A DNA stretch of 64,000 bases from Chitinophaga lutea (GCF_003813775.1 NZ_RPDH01000002.1:186001-250000), one strand, 5' to 3'. Counted from the stretch's first letter, positions 51,126-60,545 are shown. Numbers and translations: made by a program. The notes: generated by a model not told the origin, from the sequence alone.

Positions 51126-53561
51126 ATGCAACGCCTGTTACTCCCATTCCTCCTCATGGCTTTTTTGCCGCCCGCACGCGCGCAGGTGTCGGGGAAACTC
51201 ACCGATGCCGAAGGCCGCCCGCTGCCGCATGCAGGCGTGCTGCTGCTCCAGGCCCGTGACAGCGCCCTGGTGAAATCCGCACTCACCAATGATTCCGGCG
51301 TGTTTCAGCTATCGGTGCCAGCCGGCGAACATTTCCTGCGCTTCACTTATACCGGCTTCCGGCCCCGGGATCTGCCCGCCGGCCGCGGCGACATGGGCGT
51401 GATCGTATTGCAACCGGCCGCCCGCGATCTGAATGAAGTGGTGGTGCGCGCGGAAAAGCCGCTTTTCCAGCAAAGCGCCGGCGGGCTGGTGGTGAACGTG
51501 GCCGGCAGCGTTTTGTCGCGCGGCAACTCAGCGTTGCAGGTGCTGGAGCGTTCACCGGGCGTGACGATCGATCAGCGCAACGCCGGCATTTCCCTGAATG
51601 GGAAAGACGGTGTCGCCGTGATGCTGAACGGTAAGGTGCAACGCATGTCGACGGCGCAGCTCATCTCCCTGCTGGGCAGCATGAGCGCGGACAATATCGA
51701 AAAGATCGAACTGATCGCCACACCCGGTGCAGGTTTCGATGCGGAAGGCAGCGCGGGTTTCATCAACATCGTGCTGAAAAAAGACAAACGCGCCGGCACG
51801 AGGGGCGCCATGTCCGCTACCGCCGGCCACGGCTGGGGAGAAAAGGGCACCATCAGTCTGCAGTTGGCGCACAACCGGAAGAAACTGGGCATCAATGGGG
51901 CCTACACGTACTCGCGCGACAATACCTACAGTTTTATGTTCATCCGCAGCACCCAGTATATGCCTATACTGGGCGGCGACCTGGAAGTGCATTTCCGCGA
52001 CACGGCCCACCGCATCACCAACAACCATGAAGCCTCCCTGGAACTGGAATTACAACTCAACCAGAAAACCACTACCGGCGCAGCATTCACTTTCCAGCAC
52101 AGCGGCAACTCCCTTCGTACCAACACCCACGCCACCTATAACGCATTGCCCGATTCGGTGTTACTGTTCAACGGTTTCACGCACCAGCGCAACCGGTGGA
52201 CGAACGCCGGCGCCACGTTCTACCTGGCGAAGAAACTTCGGGAAGGGGAGACGGTAAATCTCCAGGCCGACTATCTCTACTTCTACAACAACAACCCTTC
52301 CACCGTCACCAACACCTTCCTCACCCCGCTGGGCGAGCCCGCTGGTGGGAACGACAGCCTGTTCTCTCCACACCAGCAAGGCGATGCGCGCACCACCATC
52401 CGCGTAGGCGTGCTGAAAGCAGACTACACTCGTCAGCTAACCCGCAAACTGAAACTGGAAGCAGGCATCAAAGGCACCTCCACACACGTATCCAGCGCAT
52501 CAGGCATCCGGAGCCTGGTCAACGGGGATTGGGTGTACCGCAGTGAAGCCAAAAACGATGTGGGCATGCAGGAAGGCGTGGGCGCCGCATATGCTTCTTT
52601 ACAGGCGCAGTTCGACTCCGCCACCCGCCTCGATGCAGGCATGCGTTACGAATATGCGTTCACAGCGGTAGAGAACGAGCGTACCAAAGATCGTGTGATC
52701 GACCGCCGGCGCGGCGTACTGTTCCCGAATATCGCACTCACGCGCCGGTTGAGCAGCGTTGCTGAACTGCAGCTGTCTTACACCAAACGCATCGGCCGCC
52801 CCACTTACAACGACCTGGCTTCTTTCGTATTTTACAGCGATCCCACGGCCGTGTATACCGGCAATTCCCTGTTGCAGCCCGCCATCACCCATAACATCAA
52901 ACTGAATTACCAATACCGTTCGTATGCCTTTTCGCTGCTCTACAGTCGCGATGAACAGCCTATCGCACGCTGGCAACTCACGAAAGGGCCGGCGGAGAAC
53001 CTGTTGTACATCTCGCCGCAAAACATGGCGTGGCAGCAGTATCTCACCTTCCAGGCCGTTGCCCCCGTGAAAATAAATACCTGGTGGAGCATGAACTATG
53101 GCTTTACCGGCGGGTTACGGTGTTTTAAGGTGCTGCACACCATGCAGCCTGTCGAAAAAAGTTATTTCGGTTATTCGGTTACGGCCAGCCAGCTGTTTGC
53201 CCTGCCAAAAAACTGGTCGCTTGAAATATCCGGCTGGTATACAGGCCAATCGTATTACGGGTCTGTCCGGAGCAACCCCGCGGGTACCCTCAATGCCGGC
53301 GTCAAAAAGGAGCTTTCCAACAACCGCGGCATGCTGCAGTTCTCCGTGGCGGATATATTCCGCACCCTGCATTTCCAGAACCGGTACGGCACGCTTACGG
53401 AAGAAGTGTTCAATATCCGGAGCCATGTTGATTTTAACACGGAAACACGCCGCATACCGGTTTTCAGGTTGAGTTATTCGCGCTCATTCGGCTCAGGTGC
53501 TGCAAGGCAACGGCAGGGTAGCGGTTCGGGCGAAGAGAAAGAAAGGATCAGGAAGGATTAG
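51126..53561 (+). CDS. TonB-dependent receptor-like outer membrane beta-barrel protein
   Basis: 811 residues: signal peptide ending ARAQ (residue 20), carboxypeptidase-regulatory-like domain (VSGKLTDAEGRPLPHAGVLLLQ), TonB-dependent plug (FQQSAGGLVVNVAGSVL, IEKIELIATPGAGFDAEGSAGFINIVLKK) and a barrel ending in SFGSG. The outer-membrane beta-barrel family 3 lacks the C-terminal aromatic of classic receptors. Ends with a Gln/Arg/Gly-rich tail. Its stop overlaps the convergent cytochrome gene by four bases. Ligand unknown. Confidence 0.9.
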   Translation: MQRLLLPFLLMAFLPPARAQVSGKLTDAEGRPLPHAGVLLLQARDSALVKSALTNDSGVFQLSVPAGEHFLRFTYTGFRPRDLPAGRGDMGVIVLQPAARDLNEVVVRAEKPLFQQSAGGLVVNVAGSVLSRGNSALQVLERSPGVTIDQRNAGISLNGKDGVAVMLNGKVQRMSTAQLISLLGSMSADNIEKIELIATPGAGFDAEGSAGFINIVLKKDKRAGTRGAMSATAGHGWGEKGTISLQLAHNRKKLGINGAYTYSRDNTYSFMFIRSTQYMPILGGDLEVHFRDTAHRITNNHEASLELELQLNQKTTTGAAFTFQHSGNSLRTNTHATYNALPDSVLLFNGFTHQRNRWTNAGATFYLAKKLREGETVNLQADYLYFYNNNPSTVTNTFLTPLGEPAGGNDSLFSPHQQGDARTTIRVGVLKADYTRQLTRKLKLEAGIKGTSTHVSSASGIRSLVNGDWVYRSEAKNDVGMQEGVGAAYASLQAQFDSATRLDAGMRYEYAFTAVENERTKDRVIDRRRGVLFPNIALTRRLSSVAELQLSYTKRIGRPTYNDLASFVFYSDPTAVYTGNSLLQPAITHNIKLNYQYRSYAFSLLYSRDEQPIARWQLTKGPAENLLYISPQNMAWQQYLTFQAVAPVKINTWWSMNYGFTGGLRCFKVLHTMQPVEKSYFGYSVTASQLFALPKNWSLEISGWYTGQSYYGSVRSNPAGTLNAGVKKELSNNRGMLQFSVADIFRTLHFQNRYGTLTEEVFNIRSHVDFNTETRRIPVFRLSYSRSFGSGAARQRQGSGSGEEKERIRKD

Positions 53562-54304
53562 AGGTCGCGGATGTATTCCAGCATCAGGGCTATTTCATCG
53601 CAGCTCAGATGGGGGAAGCGGGCACAACTGAGCCCGTCATTAAGTTCCCGCCGCCGCCGGAGACTGTCTTCCGGAAGACCGTTCCGCAGGTACCCGCAGA
53701 TCCAGGCATCGCTCCTGCGTAGCAGGATATCGCCCAACGGGGGACCGGTGAGATGTTTTTTTGTAGAATGACAGCTCAGGCAGTTAGCCCTCAGTAATGA
53801 TTTGCCGGATTGTTCCATTGTTGAAAATTTGGTCGGGCTGAGTGCCGGGTTCACAGTGGTATCGCTTGTTTCAAAAGTGACCGATTTAAAAATCCGGAGG
53901 ATAGTATCCACCGGCAAAGTGCCTTTCCCGTAAATCGTAAACCTGGTGTCTTTCCTGACGCGCGGCACGACCATCGAAATATAATCCCGGCCGGCATTTT
54001 CGGGAATGGTAATATGGGCGATCAATCCGTTCACGGTATCGCGGGCAAACCGGAGCGGCACCGGTATTTCTTCCTCGAGATCCACACCATACAGGCCATA
54101 ATCGAACCATAAAGTGTCCAGCCCTTTGGCCAGGCCTCCCACGTAACTGTCGGCTCCATTTTTCCTGAAAATTTGCCAGCCGGGCGGTGCTTTTATTTTA
54201 AACGCACCGAAATGAAGGGTGTTCCACTCAGGGTGCAATTCTTTTTTTGAAGTACCGCAGGCCAGTATGGATAATAAAATCACGATAAGGGATAATCCTC
54301 GCAT
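53558..54304 (-). CDS. Cytochrome c-like lipoprotein with N-terminal domain
   Basis: 248 residues from ATG 54302-54304, lipobox Cys16 (LLSILACGTS). Residues about 20-150 are a beta-rich domain of unknown type; the C-terminus has the haem motif CLSCH (175-179) and a cytochrome c-like tail (LSCDEIALMLEYI). The methionine that normally precedes the PxLS segment is absent (ARFPHLS), so the sixth haem ligand is not obvious. An upstream ATG at 54382 would run through a terminator and is rejected. Confidence 0.75.
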   Translation of the reverse strand: MRGLSLIVILLSILACGTSKKELHPEWNTLHFGAFKIKAPPGWQIFRKNGADSYVGGLAKGLDTLWFDYGLYGVDLEEEIPVPLRFARDTVNGLIAHITIPENAGRDYISMVVPRVRKDTRFTIYGKGTLPVDTILRIFKSVTFETSDTTVNPALSPTKFSTMEQSGKSLLRANCLSCHSTKKHLTGPPLGDILLRRSDAWICGYLRNGLPEDSLRRRRELNDGLSCARFPHLSCDEIALMLEYIRDL

Positions 54305-54322
54305 CTCCCAAAAATAAAAAAA

Positions 54323-54342
54323 GCCGCACAAAACTGTACGGC
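54323..54342 (-). terminator. Rho-independent terminator after beta-lactamase-fold gene
   Basis: GCCGCACA (54323-54330), loop AAAC, TGTACGGC (54335-54342), one mismatch; on the minus strand a T-run follows. It ends the gene at 54366 and lies just before the cytochrome-like gene start. Confidence 0.7.
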
Positions 54343-54365
54343 CTTTTGTTCTCAGTGTAACATCA

Positions 54366-55493
54366 CTATTCCCACGCGTCATTAAAAGCGTTTTTGGCTA
54401 TTACAGACAGCTGGCGTTTGGTTCCGCTCCATGAATTGACGGACACGGCCAGTTCTACTTTGTTGGGATATTTCACCACCACGGTCTGGATGCCGCGGCC
54501 GCCGTCCCATACCAGCAGCCCGCCTTTTCCGTAGGAGCGGCCGATGATGGTCATATGCGAATCGTCTTCGTCCCAGCCCAGCAGGTCTTTGTCCATGGCA
54601 GCCTGCTGTTCTTTGCTCAGCAGCGTTTCGGAATGGCAGAGATAAGCCATGAAACGGGCCATTTCCATGGTGGAGAGGTAGTATCCGCCGCCGCCGGAAC
54701 TATGCGTCCAGTCGCCGGGCTGGTGATAGGCCAGCTTCGGGCCTTCGTTGAACGCCATGGCGCTGGGGCCATCAGGTTTGCAAAGTGCTTCCGCGATGCC
54801 GATTGGTGTAAACACATGTTTTTGCATGTAAGCGATATAGTTCTGGCTCATCCAGTTCTCGAATCCTTCGCTGTCCGGCAGCATGGCGGCTTCGGTTTGC
54901 TGGGCGAAACTTTTGTTGTAGAGGTAGGGTATCATCGCCCTGAACAGCGCGAAGTTCATGTTGGAATAGAACGCGGGCTTCGCCGGGTTTTCCAGCCCGT
55001 TCTGGGCCAGGAGTTTCATGGCTTCATAGCTGGTGGCGTCGGTCAGGATGCCGGAGCGGTGTGTGAGCAGTTCCTTGAAAGTAATGTCACGCACGGCTTT
55101 GATGGCTTTAAAGTAAGCCGGCAGCCAGGGACCGATACTGTCCGTCACTTTCAGGTTGTTTTTCTTCAGCAGCTGTAACGCGGCCACACCGGTGATGGAT
55201 TTGGTGACGCTCGCAATGTTGATCTCCAGCTCCGGGCGCATGGGGCTTATACGGTCCCCTACGAGGTAACCATATCCGCCGGAGCAGGTGTCGACCCACT
55301 TGCCGTTCTGGGTAATCACGAACGAAAAACCGCGCGGCTGTGTTTCCTTGGACTGGAGGATGCCTGCTTTGAGCAACGCTTTAAATTTCGATACGCTGAA
55401 TTTTTTGGGCGTTGTTCCTTTGTCCTTGATACAGGAGGATGCTGCTACTGCAATGGTGAAGGCTAACAGCGAATGTTTCAATAACGTTTTCAT
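54366..55493 (-). CDS. Serine hydrolase, beta-lactamase/DD-peptidase fold, lipoprotein
   Basis: 375 residues: lipobox Cys21, then a class C-like fold with catalytic SVTK (95-98, Ser95 and Lys98), YSN (176-178) and a glycine-rich HSSGGGGYY segment in place of the KTG strand. This set marks the beta-lactamase family of serine hydrolases (esterases, D-aminopeptidases, class C enzymes). No evidence that it is a true beta-lactamase. Monocistronic. Confidence 0.87.
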   Translation of the reverse strand: MKTLLKHSLLAFTIAVAASSCIKDKGTTPKKFSVSKFKALLKAGILQSKETQPRGFSFVITQNGKWVDTCSGGYGYLVGDRISPMRPELEINIASVTKSITGVAALQLLKKNNLKVTDSIGPWLPAYFKAIKAVRDITFKELLTHRSGILTDATSYEAMKLLAQNGLENPAKPAFYSNMNFALFRAMIPYLYNKSFAQQTEAAMLPDSEGFENWMSQNYIAYMQKHVFTPIGIAEALCKPDGPSAMAFNEGPKLAYHQPGDWTHSSGGGGYYLSTMEMARFMAYLCHSETLLSKEQQAAMDKDLLGWDEDDSHMTIIGRSYGKGGLLVWDGGRGIQTVVVKYPNKVELAVSVNSWSGTKRQLSVIAKNAFNDAWE

Positions 55494-55595
55494 GTTGTAC
55501 TTTTTGGGGTGAAAAATTTAACACTGCAAAGCTGCAACATGAAACACCGTTATGAATTGTGGAATTAACGGATAGGGGATTTGAATTTATAAAAA

Positions 55596-55624
55596 AATGC
55601 CCCCGGTAAACGGCCGGGGGCATT
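55596..55624 (-). terminator. Rho-independent terminator after PepSY-like gene
   Basis: AATGCCCCCGG (55596-55606) and CCGGGGGCATT (55614-55624), seven-base loop, perfect stem; followed by a T-run on the minus strand. Confidence 0.88.
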
Positions 55625-55631
55625 CAACATC

Positions 55632-56069
55632 TTACCAGTATTGTTGTGTACTGTCTACTTTGCCGTCTTTGGTAAATACCAGTTTCTGGTCGCCTGGTTT
55701 ACCGTCCAGCTCTACCTGGTAATACACCTCACCGTTTCTTTCCAGCCGTTGTACATCATCGATCCGGTAGTCTTTGTAATCGGCCTGGATGGTCTTTTTC
55801 ACCGCCGCAGGCAGGTCCGCATTACGGATATCCCGCTTGAACGCTACCAGTTTGCCGGTTTCGTCGAAGAGGGCTTTGTGGTCTACCATGTTTACGTCAA
55901 AATCCGCTTCGTACAGGTTGCCTTTTTTCTCCCAGTCGAGCCCCGTTGTTCGGGGGAATTTGGCCCTGAACGCTTTTGTAATGGAGGCAGGCACCTGGCT
56001 GGCGGGCACATCCTGGGCTAACGCGGCGCTGCCTGTCAGCAGCACGGCCAGCAGCATCAACATTTTCAT
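55632..56069 (-). CDS. Secreted PepSY-like domain protein
   Basis: 145 residues with signal peptide ending ALAQ (residue 19). Two PepSY-like repeats: VPASITKAFRAKFPRTTGLDWEKKGNLYEADF and LPAAVKKTIQADYKDYRIDDVQRLERNGEVYYQVEL. This BLIP-like fold family is common in Bacteroidota periplasm and may inhibit peptidases or bind ligands; role unknown. Monocistronic. Confidence 0.85.
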   Translation of the reverse strand: MKMLMLLAVLLTGSAALAQDVPASQVPASITKAFRAKFPRTTGLDWEKKGNLYEADFDVNMVDHKALFDETGKLVAFKRDIRNADLPAAVKKTIQADYKDYRIDDVQRLERNGEVYYQVELDGKPGDQKLVFTKDGKVDSTQQYW

Positions 56070-56282
56070 GATTCACAGTTTTGGTTATTTGTATAACAAC
56101 CGGCAGACGGTATTGTTATGCTGCGAACAGCTGTAGCCGCGCTCAAAACCGGAATATGAATGATATAAACAATTTGCAAAATTATGTAACAACAGTAGAG
56201 CTGTTCGTTTCTATTTTTGTTGCCCCGGCGTGCCGGGCGTAGCAATTTCAAGTATCAAAAATTCAACTTAACCTTCAGCAAC

Positions 56283-56840
56283 ATGAAACATCTTGTTTTG
56301 ATCGCCGCCACCGTTGGCATTTCCCTGGCCGCCTGCAACAATAACAAACCGGCCGGCAACACCGACAGCACGCAGACAGTCGCGGGTACCCCGGCGGCGC
56401 CGGCAGTTTCGCCTGTGAAAGAAATCGTATCCGGTTACCTGCAGATCAAAAATGCACTGGCCGCGGATAACGCCAGCGATGCGGCCGCCGCCGGCAAAAC
56501 TTTGGCGGCAGCATTCGGCAGCATCGACGCATCCACCATCCCGGCGGAGCACAAGACACTGTACACCGAAATCGAAGGCAATGCCAAAGAGCACGCAGAA
56601 CACATCGGCGATAACGCGGGCAATATCAAACACCAGCGCGAACATTTCGAAATGCTCAGCAAGGATGTGTACGACCTCGTGAAAGCCATGGGCGCCGGCC
56701 AGCCATTGTATTACGATTTCTGCCCGATGTACAACGACAACAAGGGCGGCAGCTGGCTGAGCGAAACGCAGGAGATTAAAAACCCTTATTTCGGCAGCTC
56801 CATGCTGACCTGCGGTTCAGTGAAAGAGGAACTGAAATGA
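56283..56840 (+). CDS. DUF3347 domain lipoprotein
   Basis: 185 residues from ATG 56283, lipobox Cys18 (ISLAACNNN). The DUF3347 domain begins at about 45 (VKEIVSGYLQIKNALAADNASD) and ends with the signature FCPMYNDNKGGSWLSETQEIKNPYFGSSMLTCG, whose Cys and Met residues resemble copper-binding CusB-type domains. It may bind a metal in the periplasm. Its stop overlaps the following haem-binding gene by four bases, so they are coupled. Confidence 0.83.
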   Translation: MKHLVLIAATVGISLAACNNNKPAGNTDSTQTVAGTPAAPAVSPVKEIVSGYLQIKNALAADNASDAAAAGKTLAAAFGSIDASTIPAEHKTLYTEIEGNAKEHAEHIGDNAGNIKHQREHFEMLSKDVYDLVKAMGAGQPLYYDFCPMYNDNKGGSWLSETQEIKNPYFGSSMLTCGSVKEELK

Positions 56841-57286
56841 GCCGACGGAAAAAATGGCTGGCCGGGATACTGATCATACTGGCCGGCATTCAATTCATAC
56901 AGCCTGTCCGCAATGAAAGCGGGCAGGCATTTTCGTCAGACATTACCGGGGTTGTGGCAACACCTCCCCACATCGCCGCCATACTGAAAGCCGCCTGCTA
57001 CGATTGCCACAGCAATAACACCCGTTACCCCTGGTATACCTATGTTCAACCGGCGGGCTGGGTCCTCGCCCGGCATGTTGCGGAAGGAAAGGAGGAGTTG
57101 AACTTCCACCTGTTTGGAACATATACGCCCCGCAGGCAGGCATCAAAACTCCGTTCTATCGCGAGCAGTATAAAAGACGGCACAATGCCGTTGATTTCGT
57201 ACAAATGGCTGCACCCGGAAGCAAGGCTCACCCCGGCACAGCGCGAGGCCGTTCTGCATTGGCTGGAAGGGATTGGGAAAGATTGA
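56837..57286 (+). CDS. Membrane-anchored haem-binding domain protein
   Basis: 149 residues: N-terminal membrane anchor (8-22), then the haem_bd domain with CYDCH (54-58) and the family HSNNTRYPWYTYVQPAGWVLARHV stretch. Short c-type haem protein facing the periplasm. Overlaps the DUF3347 lipoprotein (ATGA), suggesting one complex, possibly involved in metal or redox handling. Confidence 0.85.
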   Translation: MSRRKKWLAGILIILAGIQFIQPVRNESGQAFSSDITGVVATPPHIAAILKAACYDCHSNNTRYPWYTYVQPAGWVLARHVAEGKEELNFHLFGTYTPRRQASKLRSIASSIKDGTMPLISYKWLHPEARLTPAQREAVLHWLEGIGKD

Positions 57287-57321
57287 GAATGCCGGTGATT
57301 GAATTTTGCGCTTTCATTGAA

Positions 57322-58047
57322 TCAAGTGAGATGGCCGCGATCGATATGCATTGAGCGGACGCTTCTCCATTCATGCTCCGCCCGGGTCATTAACAACGCA
57401 TTGTCGAAGCGCACCGAAATGCCGTTTTGCTCAAAGAAACTGGCTTTTACCTGTGTTACTTCGAGCGGTGTTACATTCCAGTCATAAACATGCAACTGAA
57501 TCCCGTCGAGTTCGTGGCTGCCGTTAGGGGAGTAGCCCGTGGCGCCGCTTTCAAAGAAGGCGGATGCCTGGTCGAGATGATCAAACACAGAATCCTGCGG
57601 AAATTGCGCTATCGCCCTGGCCGTGATGGAAATCTGCGTATGATGGGTGCTGTCGAAGGCCACATGATAACTGTCCGCGGTTTCGCGCACGTCAAAATCA
57701 GCATGATAGTGCCGGCCGGGGAAAAATCGCCCGCCGAGCCACGCGTTCAGACGAGATGAAGTGTCTCTCCGGGGAATATACACACCCGATTTTGTTTCCC
57801 CGTTTTCTTCCCATTCCACGGCAATACGGTGTGCACCGTTCTCGGAGTTAAGACCCATGAAATCAGGAAATCCCTTCGGTTTGAGGTGCTTCAGCCTTAT
57901 CAGGCAGATGCCGGCCACAGCCAGTCCCCTCTGTAATTTCGGGCGAAAAACGGGAGGGAGCAGCTGTTGTATCTCCGTGGGGTCGGCCGTAAAATTGACC
58001 AGTATGCGGCGATCGATGCTCCCATGCATGACGGGGATTTTAATCAT
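57322..58047 (-). CDS. DUF2071 family protein (YqjF-like)
   Basis: 241 residues, acetoacetate decarboxylase-like beta fold: DRRILVNFTADPTEIQQLLPPVFRP opening, GLAVAGICLIRLKHLKPKGFPDFMGLNSENGAHRI, IPRRDTSSRLNAWLGGRFFPGRHYHADF, and SFFEQNGISVRFDNALLMTRAEHEW near the end. Family members are uncharacterised. Monocistronic. Confidence 0.85.
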   Translation of the reverse strand: MIKIPVMHGSIDRRILVNFTADPTEIQQLLPPVFRPKLQRGLAVAGICLIRLKHLKPKGFPDFMGLNSENGAHRIAVEWEENGETKSGVYIPRRDTSSRLNAWLGGRFFPGRHYHADFDVRETADSYHVAFDSTHHTQISITARAIAQFPQDSVFDHLDQASAFFESGATGYSPNGSHELDGIQLHVYDWNVTPLEVTQVKASFFEQNGISVRFDNALLMTRAEHEWRSVRSMHIDRGHLT

Positions 58048-58308
58048 ATTCCGAAGCTACGGAATTACACGAATTTCTTCAGCAGGGCTGCACCGAATCC
58101 CCGGCTGAAAAATCCACGACCGGGAAACCCGGATTTCACCCTTCTCCGTATATAAAACTGCCTGATACGACGGAAGGGCATCGTCAGGAAACGTTGGTCA
58201 GCGGCCACACATTCATCCGCCTCGTCAACCCGGATGACTGTTCCGGCATGGCGCGAAACAATTTGGATGGATTTTTGTAATACCATTGTCAATACTAAAA
58301 CCTACAAT

Positions 58309-59118
58309 ATGAAGAACAAACAGATCATTGCCATTTCCACACTGGCAGTAACCGGCCTGCTTTCGTTTTCGTGCAACAAGAACGACGACCCCAACCCCGA
58401 TATCATCTGGAGCATTCCGCTCAGCACCAAGTTTGAAAATCCGACCCCCGCGAACCGCACCGAAACGGGGTTGTTAACAATGCAGCTGTTCTCCAACAAC
58501 GTGCTCAAGTATTCTTTCCGGGTCGAGAATCTCGCTTCCGGCGACCAGCTCACCATGGCGCATTTCCATACGGGCAATCCCGTGGTGAACGGCCCCGTGA
58601 TATTACCGTTCCCGGCATTTACGGGCACCTCGGCATCCGGCGAAATAACCATCCGGGCCTCACTCGCGGATAGCCTGAAAGACAGTAAGAACGATATCTA
58701 CTTCAATGTGCATTCCACCCAGTTCCCGGGCGGCCTGGTAAGAGGCACCGTGAACAGCGACATTCTCGTGGCGGCGGACGTAGCACTGAACGGCACGAAC
58801 GAAGTACCGCCAACGCCCACTCTGGCCACCGGCAGGGCGCTGATCAGGCTCACGGTAGACCGGAAACTCTATTCACTCGTAACGGTCACGAATGCACCGG
58901 CAGGTGATGCCCTGACCGCCGCACACATCCACCGCGGCGCCACCGGCGCTAACGGCGCAGTGCTTGTAGGTTTGTGCGCCAGTGCGGCGGATTTCGGTAC
59001 GCCGAAAACGACCCAGCTCGACGAACCGACCGCCAGCGCTGTGAAAACGGAAGCGTTATACGTGAACGTACATTCCACGGCTTTCCCCAACGGGCTTATC
59101 CGGGGGCAAATCCGCTAA
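58309..59118 (+). CDS. Lipoprotein with two CHRD domains
   Basis: 269 residues from ATG 58309, lipobox Cys22 (LLSFSCNKN). Two CHRD repeats: about 35-155 (QLFSNNVLKYSFRVENLASGDQLTMAHFHTG to YFNVHSTQFPGGLVRGTV) and about 165-269 (NGTNEVPPTPTLATGRALIRL to YVNVHSTAFPNGLIRGQI). Each has the paired histidines of the fold. CHRD domains are extracellular; function in bacteria is unclear. A strong terminator follows. Confidence 0.88.
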   Translation: MKNKQIIAISTLAVTGLLSFSCNKNDDPNPDIIWSIPLSTKFENPTPANRTETGLLTMQLFSNNVLKYSFRVENLASGDQLTMAHFHTGNPVVNGPVILPFPAFTGTSASGEITIRASLADSLKDSKNDIYFNVHSTQFPGGLVRGTVNSDILVAADVALNGTNEVPPTPTLATGRALIRLTVDRKLYSLVTVTNAPAGDALTAAHIHRGATGANGAVLVGLCASAADFGTPKTTQLDEPTASAVKTEALYVNVHSTAFPNGLIRGQIR

Positions 59119-59136
59119 CACCGCATCAATGCATAA

Positions 59137-59167
59137 AAAAGGTTGCTTCCATCGGGAGCAACCTTTT
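59137..59167. terminator. Bidirectional rho-independent terminator
   Basis: AAAAGGTTGCTTCC (59137-59150), loop ATC, GGGAGCAACCTTTT (59154-59167), one G-T pair. Serves the CHRD gene and the convergent lipoprotein gene. Confidence 0.88.
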
Positions 59168-59190
59168 GTTTTTGTAACGATAACTTATGA

Positions 59191-59907
59191 TCAGCCGGGG
59201 AACGGCCTGTCGCGTAGAAAACGCGTCACCGTTACTTTCTGCAGCCCCTTGTCCGCGTGCAGCGATTTGTAGTGCGTCGTAAGGTCGCGCTCGAACGCGA
59301 AAATGGTTTTGGTCATGGCAATCAGCCGGTATACTTCCGTTACGCCGTTATATACCTGGGTCGCCACCAGCTTGTCGTACGAATAGGCGCCTTCCCGCCT
59401 GCTGCGGTCGGCGTATTCTTCCCTGAATGCGGGCGGCGCGTCGTTGTAGGTGACCCCGAGGAGCGTGTTCCTGGGCAGGGCCAGCTCATCCTCCAATTGT
59501 TTCTTCAGCGTGGCGGCAAACGACGCATCGGTGCCTTCCACCGTGACCTTCGTTTCATAATTCGCGTCGCCGGTGATCCGCACCCAGTTGCGGCCGGCCA
59601 GGGTAGTGGCTATCACCTTGATGCTGGCCGTCAACGTGCCGTCGCTCAGGCGGATATACGTGATGCCGGATTTGTTCGTGGTGACGGTGATTTTATTGTC
59701 CTGCACGGTGGCGCCGGCAATGTCAGGGTGATCGGACGCGACCGTATAAGGTTTCACCTCACCGGTGATAACGATCTCTGTTTGCTGCCCTGCCAGCAGT
59801 TGAACGGTACTGGTGTTTACAGGGATTTTGGCGGCCTCCTGGTCCTTCTTGCAGGACAGCAGGGTCAGGCACGGTACAAGGAAAATAAGTACGTGAAAAA
59901 GGCGCAT
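59191..59907 (-). CDS. Lipoprotein with Ig-like N-terminal domain
   Basis: 238 residues, lipobox Cys19 (LTLLSCKKD). Residues 25-100 form a bacterial Ig-like (BIG-type) strand pattern (VNTSTVQLLAGQQTEIVITGEVKPYTV, KITVTTNKSGITYIRLSDGTL). The C-terminal half, from about 110, has no recognised family. Monocistronic. Confidence 0.7.
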   Translation of the reverse strand: MRLFHVLIFLVPCLTLLSCKKDQEAAKIPVNTSTVQLLAGQQTEIVITGEVKPYTVASDHPDIAGATVQDNKITVTTNKSGITYIRLSDGTLTASIKVIATTLAGRNWVRITGDANYETKVTVEGTDASFAATLKKQLEDELALPRNTLLGVTYNDAPPAFREEYADRSRREGAYSYDKLVATQVYNGVTEVYRLIAMTKTIFAFERDLTTHYKSLHADKGLQKVTVTRFLRDRPFPG

Positions 59908-60036
59908 AAGATGGTTTCAATCCGTTAACAAATATGCCGCATCCGGCAGGTTTAAAAATAGATAAAATATCCATCTTCAAAACCAAAGGATGCGGCTCGA
60001 TAAATTCATCGATGGCGGAATACCGGCTGACGGATA

Positions 60037-60483
60037 TCAGGTGCACCGGCGCCCATCGGGATGCCCTTCGCGGGTGGCGATCAGCTGCAGCAAACTCTCG
60101 TGGATGTAAAAATCCCATCCTGCCTTACAATCGTTATAGCAGGCCAACGCGGGCGTCAGGCCCTGGTGCGTCATGGAAATGGCCGTAGTATCCTGTTGCC
60201 GGCGGATATCCCAGACCAGTGCGGTGCCCTGCCATTCCTTTTTGTTGCCGAGCCAATGGAGGTGGCAATCGGTCACGCGCCACACGATTCTTTCGCATGG
60301 ATTGAACTCTTCGACCTTAAAGTCCACGTAGGTGTCCCGTAATGTTACCGTAAAGGTGCTGTGGAGCCGGGATGCGCTCCCCCTGACGTTAGCCGCCCAC
60401 CAGGCCGGCACGTTGCAGATCTGGTCGAATACCTGTTGGGCGGGAGCGTTGACGGAGATGCCGGCGGCATAATGTTGTTCCAT
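60037..60483 (-). CDS. SRPBCC domain protein
   Basis: 148 residues from ATG 60481-60483 (MEQHYAAGISVNAPAQQVFDQI); an ATG 15 bases upstream is open. Helix-grip fold: STFTVTLRDTYVDFKVEEFNPCERIVWRVTDCHLHWLGNKKEWQGTALVWDI, with a final KAGWDFYIHESLLQLI helix. Ligand unknown. Reads away from the AraC gene 62 bases upstream, which may control it. Confidence 0.85.
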   Translation of the reverse strand: MEQHYAAGISVNAPAQQVFDQICNVPAWWAANVRGSASRLHSTFTVTLRDTYVDFKVEEFNPCERIVWRVTDCHLHWLGNKKEWQGTALVWDIRRQQDTTAISMTHQGLTPALACYNDCKAGWDFYIHESLLQLIATREGHPDGRRCT

Positions 60484-60545
60484 ATTTTTTTTAACCACAA
60501 AGCTATCCCGCGCCGTGATGGAGGTATTGTACGAATCGGAAGCGG

